A DNA stretch of 64,000 bases from Desulfovibrio sp. X2 (GCF_000422205.1 NZ_ATHV01000028.1:1-64000), one strand, 5' to 3'. Positions 25,107-36,806 are shown, counted from the stretch's first letter. Numbers and translations: made by a program. The notes: generated by a model from the letters alone, not told the origin.

Positions 25107-26386
25107 TGGGCGACGCGAAGATTTCTCCCCGGACCGCACCCGGCCACGGAGCAGGCCACGACGCGGGGCACGGCGCGGGCCACAGGGCCGAGTGCGTGCA
25201 CTGCGGCCGCTGCCTCTCGGTCTGCCCGCTGTTCGCCGCCACCGGGCTCGAGGAGACCGCGCCGCGCGCCAAGTTCCTCCTCGAGCGGGCGCTTGCGCAC
25301 GGCGAGGCCGGGCTGTCCGAGGCCGAGGCCGTGCGCCTGGCCGGGCTCTGCCTCTCCTGCCGCCGCTGCGCCAAGGCCTGTCCCGAGGGGCTGGACGCGC
25401 CCGAGCTGGTGGCCGAGTTCCGGCGCACCCACCCGGGCTGGCAGTCCGCGCTCTGGAAGCTCTGGATCGGCCGCGCCTCCGCGCTCTGGCCCATGGGCAG
25501 CTTCCTCTCCCGGCTTCTGCCCGAAGCCGTGGCCGACGCGCTGCCGGGCAGGGCCGGGCAGGCCGTGGCCAAGCTGCGCGCGCTGCACGCGGCTCGCCGC
25601 GTGCGCCCCTGGCTGCGCTTCGCGCGGCCGGAAAATCCAGGGAACACCGCGCTTTCAGGTGAGAGCGGCAAGGCGCAGGGGCCTTGCGGGAAGGACGCAA
25701 AGGCCGTACTCTTCTCCGGTTGCACTGCGCGCCACCTGCGGCCGGACTGGAGCGGGAAGGCACAGGGGCTTCTGCGCGGCGCGGGCTTTGCCGTGGCCCC
25801 GGAACCGGATTTCGCCTGCTGCGGCTACACGCTCGGCAGCGCGGGCTGCGCGGCGGAGCAGCGCGCCGCGCGCGAGAGGAACCTCGCCGCCTGGCGCGCC
25901 GCGGGCCGTCCGCTGCTGGTGACCTTCTGCGCCACCTGCCGCGCGGGCCTCGCCGCCTACGCGGACGCCGACCTCGGCTGGGAACCGGGCGAGGCGGATG
26001 CCTGGCGCGCGGCCGTGCAGCCGCTGGCCGCGCTCCTGGGCGAGGCGGCCTTCACGGTCATGGTCGAGACCGCCCCGGCGCGCGCGCACTACCACCGTCC
26101 CTGCCACGCGCCGTCGGACGACCCGGACGAGGCCATGCTGCGCCGCGCCGCGGGAGACGTGCTCGGCCGGGTCTCGCGCGACAACTGCTGCGGGCTCGGA
26201 GGCGTGCTGCAGGTCGCGGCGCCCGAGCTCACCGGCAGGGTGGCGGAACAGGCCTGGAAATTTTTTGACGCGAATTCCGGGGATCAGGTCATCTCCGGAT
26301 GCAGCGGATGCGTTCTTCAATTGATGTCCACCGCCCCCGGGGGCGTGGACGTGTGCCACTGGCTGGACGCCGTGGCCGATTCGTGA
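25106..26386 (+). CDS. glcF: Fe-S subunit of glycolate/D-lactate oxidase, GlcF type
   Basis: A 426-residue protein. Two ferredoxin-like 4Fe-4S sites, CVHCGRCLSVCP and CLSCRRCAKACP, occupy the N-terminus after a His/Gly-rich leader. Two CCG (cysteine-rich) domains follow: FSGCTARHLRP with CCGYTLGSAG, and HRPCHAPS with CCGLGGVLQ. It takes electrons from the GlcD-type flavoprotein and passes them towards the membrane pool, as in the GlcDEF and Dld-II systems. The TGATG overlap couples it to the upstream gene. SecA follows 34 bp later. Confidence 0.9.
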   Translation: MGDAKISPRTAPGHGAGHDAGHGAGHRAECVHCGRCLSVCPLFAATGLEETAPRAKFLLERALAHGEAGLSEAEAVRLAGLCLSCRRCAKACPEGLDAPELVAEFRRTHPGWQSALWKLWIGRASALWPMGSFLSRLLPEAVADALPGRAGQAVAKLRALHAARRVRPWLRFARPENPGNTALSGESGKAQGPCGKDAKAVLFSGCTARHLRPDWSGKAQGLLRGAGFAVAPEPDFACCGYTLGSAGCAAEQRAARERNLAAWRAAGRPLLVTFCATCRAGLAAYADADLGWEPGEADAWRAAVQPLAALLGEAAFTVMVETAPARAHYHRPCHAPSDDPDEAMLRRAAGDVLGRVSRDNCCGLGGVLQVAAPELTGRVAEQAWKFFDANSGDQVISGCSGCVLQLMSTAPGGVDVCHWLDAVADS

Positions 26387-26420
26387 TCCCCCCGGGCACA
26401 TCCTCCAGCCGGAGTAAGGA

Positions 26421-28949
<2,529 letters not shown>

Positions 28950-28979
28950 CCGCGCACGCGCCGAGAGAGAAAACAGAGA

Positions 28980-29010
28980 GGGGAGGTCCTGGCGGGCCTC
29001 CCCTTTTTTT
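28980..29010 (+). terminator. intrinsic terminator of secA
   Basis: GGGGAGG (28980-28986) pairs with CCTCCCC (28997-29003), followed by seven T residues. It lies 30 bp after the secA stop. Confidence 0.9.
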
Positions 29011-29033
29011 GCGTCCTCTCGCCGCGCGGGCCT

Positions 29034-30002
29034 CTAAGGCTTCGGCAGGCGCAGGGTGTCCGGGGCGTTGGCCAGGAACTTCGGCCGTTTGCCCTGCCGG
29101 TAGCGCTCCATGTTGGCGACGAAGGCGCGCGAGATGCCGTCGTAGGAGGCGTCCGTGACGCCCGCGACGTGCGGCGTGGCGATGACGTTCTCGGCGAAGA
29201 GGGGGTGGTTCGGGTCCACGGGCTCCTGCCAGAAGACGTCGAGCCCGGCCCCGGCCACGCGGCCCTCGCGCAGGGCGTCGAGCAGGGCGTCCTGGTCGAG
29301 CAGGCCGCCGCGCGCCACGTTGATCAGGAACGCCCCCGGCTTCATGCGCGCGATGATCTCGCGGCCGAAGAGGTGATGCCGCTTCGGCGTATAGTTGATG
29401 CACAGGATGACGTAGTCCGCCTCGGACACGGCCTCGCCCAGGTCGGCAAGCTGCCGGACCGTCTCGATGTCCGCGCCGGACACGCTGCGCCCCTTGCGGT
29501 CGTCCACGGCCGTGATCGTCATCTCGAAGGCCGAGAGCCGCTTGGCCAGCTCGCGGCCCAGGCCCCCGAGCCCCACGACGCAGGCGGTCCTGCCGATGAG
29601 CGCCTGGCCCGTGGGTGCGCCGAAGCGGCCGGAGGCGAAGTTCCTCGCCGCCGCGCCGAGGTTTCGCGAGAGCATGATCATCAGCATCAGCGCGTGCTCG
29701 GCCACGGAGCCCGCGTTGCCCGACTCGGCGCTCGGCACGCGGGCGACCATCACGCCGTGGCGCGTGGCCGCCTCCATGTCCACCACCTCGAGCCCCACGC
29801 CGAACTGGTGGATGAGGCCGAAGCGGCCGCTCGCGATGATCTCCTCGCTGATCGGCGTGATCAGGGGCACGAGCACGTCGGCCTCGGGCGCGAGGCGCGC
29901 CACGTCCTCAGGCCCGCAGAACTCGATGCGGTCCTCGGGCAGGAGCCCCGGGATGCGTTCGTGGGCCGCGGGGAAGCTTTTGCTGCAGAAGAGTATGTTC
30001 AT
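29034..30002 (-). CDS. D-isomer-specific 2-hydroxyacid dehydrogenase
   Basis: A 322-residue NAD-dependent dehydrogenase (phosphoglycerate dehydrogenase-like). The NAD-binding Rossmann motif is TACVVGLGGLGRELAKRL near residue 150. VARGGLLDQDALLDAL carries the conserved Arg region, and FWQEPVDPNHPLF with IATPHVAGVT supplies the catalytic Glu and His. The start at 30002 (MNILFCSKSF) fits the family; the RBS is weak. Substrate unknown. Its neighbour secA is convergent, so the gene is its own unit. It lies downstream of the bio operon on the same strand, 189 bp away. Confidence 0.88.
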   Translation of the reverse strand: MNILFCSKSFPAAHERIPGLLPEDRIEFCGPEDVARLAPEADVLVPLITPISEEIIASGRFGLIHQFGVGLEVVDMEAATRHGVMVARVPSAESGNAGSVAEHALMLMIMLSRNLGAAARNFASGRFGAPTGQALIGRTACVVGLGGLGRELAKRLSAFEMTITAVDDRKGRSVSGADIETVRQLADLGEAVSEADYVILCINYTPKRHHLFGREIIARMKPGAFLINVARGGLLDQDALLDALREGRVAGAGLDVFWQEPVDPNHPLFAENVIATPHVAGVTDASYDGISRAFVANMERYRQGKRPKFLANAPDTLRLPKP

Positions 30003-30191
30003 TCGTCCGCCTGGAGCCCGCGCGTCCCGGCCGCGCGGGAGGGAATTTTCCGGGCGCCGCGGCCGCACGGCCGGGCCGGGACGGCGCCCTCCCGCGAGTG
30101 TAGCGGATCGCAGCCGCAAAGGCCACGCGTGCGCTCCGGAATGCGCGGTACCCGTGGTTTCCGGGGCGATCGCCCCCTTTCGGCGGGCAGA

Positions 30192-31586
30192 CTAGGCCAG
30201 GCGACCGGCCGCCAGGTCTCGGACCACGTCCTCCATGGCGTCGTAGGCCCGGTGCAGCTCGTCGTCCGTGACGCAGTAAGGCGGCAGGAGGTAGAGCACG
30301 TTGCCGAGCGGGCGCAGGAGCAGGCCGCGCGCGAGCAGGGCCTTCTTCATGAGCGGACCGGCGGGCGCCGCGTAGTCGGCCGCCTCGGCGCCGGGCCGGG
30401 TCACGTCCACGGCCGCGATGGTGCCGCACAGGCGGGGGCGGATGACGCCGGGGAGTGCCGCGAGGCGGGGCAGCCGCTCGCGGTGCACGGCCTCGATCCC
30501 CGTGATGCGCGCGCGGCATTCGGGCGCTTCGAGGAGGTCCATGGAGGCCAGTCCCGCGGCGCAGCCGAGCGGGTTGGCCGTGTAGGAGTGGCCGTGCAGG
30601 AAGGCCGTGGCCACGTCCGGGCCGAGGAAGGCCTCGTAGATGCGCTCGCTCGCCACGGTCACGGAGAGCGGCAGGAACCCGGCCGTGATGCCCTTGGAGA
30701 GGCAGATGACGTCCGGGGTGACGCCCGCCTTCTGGCAGGCGAAGTTCGCGCCCGTGCGGCCGAAGCCGGTCATGACCTCGTCGAAGACGAGCAGGGCGTC
30801 CGCCGCGCGCACGCGCTCGGCAAGCCCGGCCAGGAACGAGGGGCGGCACATGCGCATGCCGCCCGCGCCCTGCACCAGCGGCTCGATGACCACGGCCGCC
30901 ACCTTGCCCCTGTTCCTTTCGAGAATCCGTTCCAGCGCGGCCAGGGCCTCGGCCTCCCTGGATTCAGCATCCGGATCGCCGTCCCATGTGGCCGGGACGG
31001 GGGCCACCTCGACCGGGAAGAGCATGCGCTCCCAGGCCGCGAAGAAGCCCGAGGCCCGGCCAGCGGACATGGCGCCCACCGTGTCGCCGTGGTAGCCGCC
31101 CTCGAAGCCGACGTAGACGGTCTTCTCCTTCCCCTGGTTGCGCCAGAACTGGTGCGCCATCTTGAGCGCCACCTCCACGGCCGTGGAGCCGTTGTCCGAG
31201 TAGAAGACCCGGGAGAGCCCGGCGGGCAGCATGGCGGCCAGGCGCGCGGCCAGGCGCACGCCCGGCGCGTGGGAGAAGTCCGCGAAGATGGCGTGCTCCA
31301 GGCGGCCTGCCTGCTCCGCGATGGCCCGGGCCACGGCCGGGTGGCAGTGGCCGTGCAGGTTGACCCACCACGAGGAGACGAGGTCGAGGAGCTCGCGGCC
31401 GTCCGCGGTGTACAGGCGCGCGCCCTTGCCCGAGACGATGGGCACGGGCGTCGGCGCGGTGGCGGCCTGGGTGAAGGGATGCCAGACGTGACGGGCGTCG
31501 AGCTCGGCGAGGCGCGCCCGGTCGGCGGCCTCTGTCGGAACGGGAGGAAAGGGGGAAAGGGGCGCTTCGGAAGGCTGGGAGCTCAT
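30192..31586 (-). CDS. bioA: adenosylmethionine-8-amino-7-oxononanoate aminotransferase
   Basis: A 464-residue PLP enzyme that converts 8-amino-7-oxononanoate to 7,8-diaminopelargonate with SAM as amino donor. Motifs: RHVWHPFTQ, SWWVNLHGHCHPAVARAI, FYSDNGSTAVEVALKMAHQFW, FDEVMTGFGRTG, and the PLP-lysine segment CLSKGITAGFLPLSVT. It is the last gene of the bio operon and overlaps bioD by 4 bp (ATGA-type coupling). The N-terminus carries a short Ser/Pro-rich extension. Confidence 0.95.
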   Translation of the reverse strand: MSSQPSEAPLSPFPPVPTEAADRARLAELDARHVWHPFTQAATAPTPVPIVSGKGARLYTADGRELLDLVSSWWVNLHGHCHPAVARAIAEQAGRLEHAIFADFSHAPGVRLAARLAAMLPAGLSRVFYSDNGSTAVEVALKMAHQFWRNQGKEKTVYVGFEGGYHGDTVGAMSAGRASGFFAAWERMLFPVEVAPVPATWDGDPDAESREAEALAALERILERNRGKVAAVVIEPLVQGAGGMRMCRPSFLAGLAERVRAADALLVFDEVMTGFGRTGANFACQKAGVTPDVICLSKGITAGFLPLSVTVASERIYEAFLGPDVATAFLHGHSYTANPLGCAAGLASMDLLEAPECRARITGIEAVHRERLPRLAALPGVIRPRLCGTIAAVDVTRPGAEAADYAAPAGPLMKKALLARGLLLRPLGNVLYLLPPYCVTDDELHRAYDAMEDVVRDLAAGRLA

Positions 31587-32236
31587 TGCAGGACCTCGGT
31601 TTCGGGAATGGCGAAGGCGGGGCGGGGCAGGGCGGCGATGCCCTCGGCCGAGACGGTGCGAAGGCGCGGCAGTTCGGCCAGCACGGCGGTCCTGCCGTAG
31701 TGGGCCACGGCGGCGGCGTTGGCCTGGTTGGGCTCGCCGTTCATGATCACGCCGAGCACGCGAAGTCCGCGTGCGCGCAGCGCCTCCAGGGTCAGCAGGG
31801 TGTGGTTGATGGTGCCGAGCCCGCTGCGCGCCACCACGATCACGGGCAGGCCGAGCGCGGCCATGAGGTCCGTGGTCAGGGCCTTCTCGTTCAGCGGCAC
31901 CAGCGCGCCGCCCGCGCCCTCCACGATGAGCGCGGCGCCGGGCCGGCGCGGGCGCGGCAGGCGGATGGCCGAAAGCTCGATGCGCCTGCCCTCGCGCTCT
32001 GCCGCCTCGTGCGGGGAGAGGGGGGCGGGAAAATGGCAGGCCGAGGGGTGCGTCACGGTCCCGGGCGCGAGCCGCGCCACCTCGGGGGCGTCCACGGCGT
32101 AGCCGGAATCCGGGGCCGTGCCGGTCTGCACCGGCTTCCAGTACTCGGCCGCAAAGCCCAGCGCCAGCCAGGCGCAGGCAAAGGTCTTGCCCACGTCGGT
32201 GTCCGTGCCGGTCACGAACGCGCCGCGAATCTTCAT
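31583..32236 (-). CDS. bioD: dethiobiotin synthetase
   Basis: A 217-residue ATP-dependent enzyme that carboxylates diaminopelargonate to dethiobiotin. The P-loop is FVTGTDTDVGKTFACAW. IVEGAGGALVPLNEKALTTDL carries the family acidic and Gly-rich motif. GTINHTLLTLEALRARGL and VIMNGEPNQAN complete the fold. The start at 32236 overlaps the end of bioC by four bases (ATGA), and its end overlaps bioA in the same way. Confidence 0.95.
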   Translation of the reverse strand: MKIRGAFVTGTDTDVGKTFACAWLALGFAAEYWKPVQTGTAPDSGYAVDAPEVARLAPGTVTHPSACHFPAPLSPHEAAEREGRRIELSAIRLPRPRRPGAALIVEGAGGALVPLNEKALTTDLMAALGLPVIVVARSGLGTINHTLLTLEALRARGLRVLGVIMNGEPNQANAAAVAHYGRTAVLAELPRLRTVSAEGIAALPRPAFAIPETEVLQ

Positions 32237-33057
32237 TCTTCTCCGTCCTCCAGGCGCGTGTGGCGCTCCTTGCGCCACACGGCGTAGAGCACGTCGTAGG
32301 TCGCGGTGCACGGCGCGCCGAGGGTGCACAGCGCCTTTCGCAGGCTGCCCGGCGCCAGGGGCACGTGGCCCTCCCGGGGCACGGCGGCGCCTATGGCCTT
32401 GAGCGAGCGCGCGAAGGAGAGGCCGTCCGCGTGCTCGACGGCGAAGACCTCCCGCTCCACCCGGCCCGTGCCGCCGTCCGGCAGCAGTCCGGCCAGGGTC
32501 TCGGCGTCCGGATAGTCCGGCACGCCGCAGCTAAGGCCGAGCCCGGCGCAGGCCTGCCGCCATTCGCGAAAGCTTTCGCCGCCGAGGAGCGACACGGCCA
32601 GCGTGCCGCCGGGCGCGAGGCAGCGGGCCAGGGCCGCGAGCCCGGCGGAGAGGTCCGAGAACCACTGCACCGCCAGGCTGGCCGCGATCAGGTCGCAGCT
32701 TGCAGGCGCCGCGTCCGGCCGCTCGCCGTCCATGAGCCGCCAGGTGACGTCGGGACCGGAAATGCCCGCGCGCGCCGCATCCAGCATGCCGGGCGAGATG
32801 TCCGTGGCCAGCACCCGGGCCCCGGGCAGAGCGTCCAGGATGCGGCGCGTGAGGAGCCCCGTGCCGCAGCCGACCTCGAGCACGCGGGGCTCGGCTGGCA
32901 GGGGAAGGGCCGCGATGCGCGCGCAGAGTCCGGCGGCCGCGCGGCGCTGGGCCTCGGCCGCGCGCTCGTAGCCCACGGCCGCGGCGGAAAAGGACGCGGC
33001 GACCCGCATCTTGCGGGCCCGGGCATCGGCGGGACGGGGAAAGAGCGGGGAGGTCAC
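32233..33057 (-). CDS. bioC: malonyl-ACP O-methyltransferase BioC
   Basis: A 274-residue SAM-dependent methyltransferase that caps malonyl-ACP as a methyl ester so that the fatty-acid system can build pimeloyl-ACP. The SAM motif is VLEVGCGTGLLTRRILDAL; then ATDISPGML, and LIAASLAVQWFSDL, where the QWF segment is typical of BioC. I chose the GTG at 33057, which overlaps the bioH stop as GTGA. An internal ATG near 33010 (MRVAASFSAA) is an alternative. Its position in the bio operon supports the assignment. Confidence 0.9.
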   Translation of the reverse strand: MTSPLFPRPADARARKMRVAASFSAAAVGYERAAEAQRRAAAGLCARIAALPLPAEPRVLEVGCGTGLLTRRILDALPGARVLATDISPGMLDAARAGISGPDVTWRLMDGERPDAAPASCDLIAASLAVQWFSDLSAGLAALARCLAPGGTLAVSLLGGESFREWRQACAGLGLSCGVPDYPDAETLAGLLPDGGTGRVEREVFAVEHADGLSFARSLKAIGAAVPREGHVPLAPGSLRKALCTLGAPCTATYDVLYAVWRKERHTRLEDGEE

Positions 33058-33725
33058 GACGCAATCCGCTCCAGGAACGCGCGCAGGCGTTCGACCGTCA
33101 GGGAGGTGTGGCTCAGGGGGAGGAGATGGCCGCCCTCGGCCACGATCTCGTGCGTCACGTCGGCTTCGCCGCCCTCGAAGCAGGCCCGGCTCATGGCCTG
33201 GGACACGATGGGATCGGCCCCGCCGGACAGGGCCAGCACCGGGCAGGAGAGCGCCGCGAAGGCCGCGCGCTCGTCGCAGGCCGCGAGCCAGGCCAGGGCC
33301 GCGTAGAGGGTGCGGGCCTTCAGCCCCGCGAGGAGCCCGTCGAGGTCGGGCCCGGCCACCCCGCAGCGGGTCAGAAAGTCCCGGCTCACGCGTTCCGGCT
33401 CCTCCACGAAGCGGTCCAGCATGCGCCGCACCACGCGCGGCGCAACGCCCGCGGGAAAGTCGTCGGCCCTGCAGAAGCTGGTGAAGGCGTTCACGGCCAC
33501 GAGTCCGGCCCAGGGGCGCGGCACGTTGGCCAGGGCCCAGGCGAGCCCGAGCGAGTGCGCCAGCACCAGCGGCGGTTCGTCTCCGGCCGAGATGGCCTCC
33601 ATGGGCGTCGGCGGGCCGGAGAAGCCGAGGTCCACCGCCTGCCACGAGATGTCGGGCAGCAGCGCGCGCAGCGGCTCCCAGAACGCCGGGGAGAAGCCCC
33701 ATCCGTGCACCGCGAGCAGCCTCAT
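33054..33725 (-). CDS. bioH: alpha/beta hydrolase, pimeloyl-ACP methyl ester esterase type
   Basis: A 223-residue hydrolase placed between bioF and bioC, where it should remove the methyl cap from pimeloyl-ACP methyl ester. The fold is clear: LLAVHGWGFSPAFWEPL, the nucleophile elbow LAHSLGLAWA (Ser), the acid GGADPIVS (Asp) and GGHLLPLSH (His). The elbow is AHSLG where BioH has GHSLG or GWSLG. It is shorter than E. coli BioH (256). It may represent one of the alternative gatekeeper esterases, but the role follows from context. It overlaps both neighbours by four bases. Confidence 0.82.
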   Translation of the reverse strand: MRLLAVHGWGFSPAFWEPLRALLPDISWQAVDLGFSGPPTPMEAISAGDEPPLVLAHSLGLAWALANVPRPWAGLVAVNAFTSFCRADDFPAGVAPRVVRRMLDRFVEEPERVSRDFLTRCGVAGPDLDGLLAGLKARTLYAALAWLAACDERAAFAALSCPVLALSGGADPIVSQAMSRACFEGGEADVTHEIVAEGGHLLPLSHTSLTVERLRAFLERIAS

Positions 33726-34900
33726 GCCGCGCCCTCCCGGAGTTTCGCCACGGCGGCCGTCAGCACGTCGAGGTCCGCATCGGAGTGCGCGGCCGAGAGT
33801 GCGAAGCGGATGCGCGCCGTGCCTGCGGGCACCGTGGGCGGCCGGATGGCCACCCCGAGCACGCCCGCCTCTTCGAGCCTGCGCGCGGCGGCAAGCGCCC
33901 GCTCCTCTTCGCCGAGCATCAGGGGAATTATCTGCGTGGCCGAGGCGCCGGTGGAGAACCCGAGGGCCGCGAACTCGCGGCGCATCCGCTCGGCGTGGGC
34001 GAGCAGCCGCGCCCGCTGCGCATCGAGCGTGGGCGTCAGCTCCACGGCCGCGTCGATGGAGCCGAGCACCGCGGGCGGCAGGGCGGTGGCGTAGATGAGG
34101 CCGGAGCAGCGGTTGACGAGGTAGTCCTTCATCCGCGCCGAGCAGGCCACGTAGGCCCCGAAGCAGCCGAGCGCCTTGGAGAAGGTGCCCATGGCGATGT
34201 CCACGCCGTGGCCCACGGACAGGCCGAAGCCTTGCCTGCCGAGCACGCCCGTGGCGTGCGCCTCGTCGAGGTAGACGTGCGCTTCGTGCGCGCGCGCGAG
34301 CTTCATGAGCGCGGCCACGTCCGTCACGTCGCCGTCCATGCTGAAGACGGATTCCGTGACGATGAAGCGCGGCGCGTCCCCGGCCGGGTGCTTTTCCAGA
34401 AGCTCGGCGAGGTGCGCGAGATCATTGTGCCGGTAGCGGATCTGCCTGGCCCCGGCCGCGGCGAGCCCGGCGTGCATGCTCGCGTGGGCCAGCCGGTCCG
34501 TGAAGACCTGCGGCTGCCCGCCCCAGGCCGTATGGTCGCACAGCGCCGCCAGCACCGAGGCGTTGCACTGCCAGCCGCTGGCGAGGACGAGCGCCGCCTC
34601 GCTGCCCTTGGCCGCGGCGATGCGCGCCTCAAGCGCCTCCACGGCCTCGAAGTGGCCCGTGACCAGGCGCGAGGCGCCGCTGCCCGCGCCCAAGCGCTGG
34701 GCGAACTCCGCCGCCCGCGCGATGAGCAGGGGATGGCGGGAGAGTCCCAGGTAGTCGTTGGAGGAGAAGTTGATCAGGTCCCGGCCGCCCGCCCGCACCC
34801 GGCCCCCTTCGAGGGGAGCCACGGGCCGCAGGCGCCGCCGCCGTCCGGCCGCGTCCAGTCCTGCCAGGAACCGGTCCAGCCTCTCGTCGAGCGTGCGCAT
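33722..34900 (-). CDS. bioF: 8-amino-7-oxononanoate synthase
   Basis: A 392-residue PLP enzyme joining pimeloyl-ACP (or -CoA) and alanine. Motifs: LINFSSNDYLGLSRHPLLI, GAGSGASRLVTGH, FTDRLAHASMHAGLAAAG, VYLDEAHATGVLG, and the PLP-lysine segment MGTFSKALGCFGAYVA. It is the first gene of the five-gene bio operon. The 134-bp upstream gap (34901-35034) must contain the promoter; I saw no recognisable BirA operator there. No bioB gene lies in the window. Confidence 0.95.
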   Translation of the reverse strand: MRTLDERLDRFLAGLDAAGRRRRLRPVAPLEGGRVRAGGRDLINFSSNDYLGLSRHPLLIARAAEFAQRLGAGSGASRLVTGHFEAVEALEARIAAAKGSEAALVLASGWQCNASVLAALCDHTAWGGQPQVFTDRLAHASMHAGLAAAGARQIRYRHNDLAHLAELLEKHPAGDAPRFIVTESVFSMDGDVTDVAALMKLARAHEAHVYLDEAHATGVLGRQGFGLSVGHGVDIAMGTFSKALGCFGAYVACSARMKDYLVNRCSGLIYATALPPAVLGSIDAAVELTPTLDAQRARLLAHAERMRREFAALGFSTGASATQIIPLMLGEEERALAAARRLEEAGVLGVAIRPPTVPAGTARIRFALSAAHSDADLDVLTAAVAKLREGAA

Positions 34901-35034
34901 GGGCCGGGGTAATAGGACTTTTCTCCGCGCTTGGCAAAGGGCGGGAAGAGCGGAAAAGGGGACGGACGGAAAGGGGAGGGAAGCTGCCGGGACGTCAGGC
35001 GGTCATCCGAATCTCCGCCGTCTTCCAGCCGTCA

Positions 35035-35865
35035 TCAGCTCTCCAGCCCGAAGAAGCGCGCCGCGTTCTCGCCGGTCCTGCGCCAGACCTCCTCCACCTC
35101 GGTGCCCAGCGCCTCGGCGATGGTCCTGGCGGTGAAGGCCACGAGCGCGGGCTCGTTGCGCGTGCCGCGCCAGGGCTCGGGCGTGAGGTAAGGGCAGTCC
35201 GTCTCGATGAGCAGGCGGGAAAGGCCCATGAACTTCACGGCCTCGCGCAGCTCCTCGTTCTTCTTGTAGGAGACGGGGCCGGGGATGGAGACGTGCCAGC
35301 CGCGCTCGAGCAGGGCGCGGGCCTGCTCCGTGTCGCCGCCGAAGCAGTGCCAGAGCAGCGGCCTGCCCGCGAAGCCTTCGGCGTCGAGCAGCTCGATGGT
35401 CTGGGCGAAGGCGTCCCGGCTGTGGATGACCGGGGGCAGGCCGAGGTCGCGGGCCAGGCCGAGCTGGGCCACGAAGGCCTCCCGCTGCACGGGAAGCGGC
35501 ATGTCGTCCCAGTAGAGGTCCAGGCCGATCTCGCCCACGGCGCGAAGCCGCGCATCGGCCGCAAAGGCCAGGCGCATGGCCTCGAGGGCCTCGGGCGTGC
35601 AGGCGGCCGCCTCGTTGGGATGGATGCCGAGGATGAAGTAGACCTCGGGATGGGCGTCGAAGAGATGACGGCCCGCGGCGTAGGCCTCGGGGCCGAGGAA
35701 GACGTTGCCGATGCGGGCCACCCCGGCCGCCCTGGCGCGCGCCAGTACCTCCGGCAGGTCCTCCCCGAAGGTGTCGGCCATGTCCAGGTGGGCGTGGGAA
35801 TCGACGCCCGCCGGAGGCAGGCCGAGGCTTGCAGGATCGGGACGCGGGGTTTTCTTCTTCGACAT
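35035..35865 (-). CDS. tatD: TatD family metal-dependent hydrolase
   Basis: A 276-residue TIM-barrel nuclease/hydrolase. Metal ligands sit in GVDSHAHLDM at the N-terminus, VGEIGLDLYWDDM (Glu), PPVIHSRDAF and PLLWHCFGG (His), and LLIETDCPYLTPEP (Asp). Members act as 3'-5' DNases in repair or as deacylases. The start at 35865 (MSKKKTPRPDP) is preferred for its AAGGAG 8 nt upstream over a longer frame. It is upstream of bioF on the same strand with a gap of 134 bp. Confidence 0.92.
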   Translation of the reverse strand: MSKKKTPRPDPASLGLPPAGVDSHAHLDMADTFGEDLPEVLARARAAGVARIGNVFLGPEAYAAGRHLFDAHPEVYFILGIHPNEAAACTPEALEAMRLAFAADARLRAVGEIGLDLYWDDMPLPVQREAFVAQLGLARDLGLPPVIHSRDAFAQTIELLDAEGFAGRPLLWHCFGGDTEQARALLERGWHVSIPGPVSYKKNEELREAVKFMGLSRLLIETDCPYLTPEPWRGTRNEPALVAFTARTIAEALGTEVEEVWRRTGENAARFFGLES

Positions 35866-36233
35866 GCGGCGGCTCCTTGTGCGGGGCTTTGCGTAGCCCA
35901 TGGCGGGCGGTGTGGAAAGCCTTTTCTGATCTTCACGCTCATGATCCGAAAGTGACAGAAAATTTAATTCATCGCCGGAACGTCAAGAATGCCACGCAGT
36001 CACGGCATGGTGCGGCAGAAAGGCATGTGAAATGATGGGCGAACCAGCTTGCTCTTTGTTCATTTTGGGATATACGAAAGAGCCGTGGAGGGGGCGTTCG
36101 GTCGCCGGAGGCATTCGCCGAAGCGGCAGACCGCATCCACAAAGAGGGATCGATGAACGTGCCTCGGCGTGAGCCGGGTCTCGGCACGAAAGGGCTCCTT
36201 CGCCATGGCGGAAGGAGAGGGGGATATACGTCA
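35866..36233 (+). promoter_or_regulatory. AT-rich divergent intergenic region before receiver gene
   Basis: The gap between tatD (minus) and the receiver gene (plus) is clearly more AT-rich between 35930 and 36080. A plausible plus-strand promoter is TTGCTC - 16 nt - TATACG ending near 36075. A 100-150 nt leader with small hairpins would follow. I recognise no riboswitch. Confidence 0.4.
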
Positions 36234-36746
36234 ATGAACGGCAGCAACGGAGTCGCGCTGGACGGCCTGCCTCCTCTGGGCAACGCGCAGGCGGGCGCCG
36301 GACAGGATTCCCGCGGGCAGACTGCGTCGGTGATGACGGCGGATGCTCCGGCGCCCATCGCCAGCATCCTCGTGGCCGAGGACGACGCGGCCAGCCGCTT
36401 CGTCCTCGAGGCCTACCTGCGCCGTCTCGGCTTCCACGTCATGTCCGCCGTCAGCTGGCCCGAGGTGCTGGAGGCCATGGCGCGCGAGCACTTCGACCTC
36501 GTGATCCTGGACATCGGCCTGCCCGTGATGGACGGCATGGAGGTTCTCGGCCGCATCCGCGCCGAGAGCTTCTCCCAGCGCGACGTGGCCGTGATCGTCC
36601 AGACTGGCTATACGGACTCCGAGGACGTGGACGCCTGCAGGACCCTGGGCTGCGACGACTTCATCGCCAAACCGTATGATCCTGAAGACCTGCTCGGCAA
36701 GGTTCTGGTGACGCTCATGGAGCGCGGCTACGCCCTGCAGGCCTAG
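36234..36746 (+). CDS. single-domain response regulator (CheY-like receiver)
   Basis: A 170-residue protein with about 45 poorly conserved residues and then one receiver domain (ASILVAEDDAASRFVLEAYLRR). The phospho-acceptor Asp is in DLVILDIGLPVMDGMEVL, the Thr in VIVQTGYTDSED and the Lys in DDFIAKPYDPEDLL. There is no output domain, so it should act through protein contacts. An upstream in-frame ATG at 36153 would add 27 residues; both starts have purine-rich sequence ahead. No histidine kinase is adjacent. Confidence 0.85.
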   Translation: MNGSNGVALDGLPPLGNAQAGAGQDSRGQTASVMTADAPAPIASILVAEDDAASRFVLEAYLRRLGFHVMSAVSWPEVLEAMAREHFDLVILDIGLPVMDGMEVLGRIRAESFSQRDVAVIVQTGYTDSEDVDACRTLGCDDFIAKPYDPEDLLGKVLVTLMERGYALQA

Positions 36747-36782
36747 GTTCGGGCGCTCGGACAGATTGTACGTCTAAAACGT

Positions 36783-36800
36783 ACCGCGAGCGTTCGCGGT
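36783..36800. terminator. hairpin between convergent genes
   Basis: ACCGCGA (36783-36789) pairs with TCGCGGT (36794-36800). It sits between the receiver gene and the convergent glycosyltransferase gene, with a second small hairpin (TACGT/ACGTA) just before it. Bidirectional termination is likely but T-tracts are short. Confidence 0.5.
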
Positions 36801-36806
36801 TCGCCC

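Noticed and set aside
36080-36233. Possible riboswitch before the receiver gene
   Set aside because: Small hairpins exist but no known aptamer core (for example cyclic-di-GMP, SAM or TPP) could be recognised.
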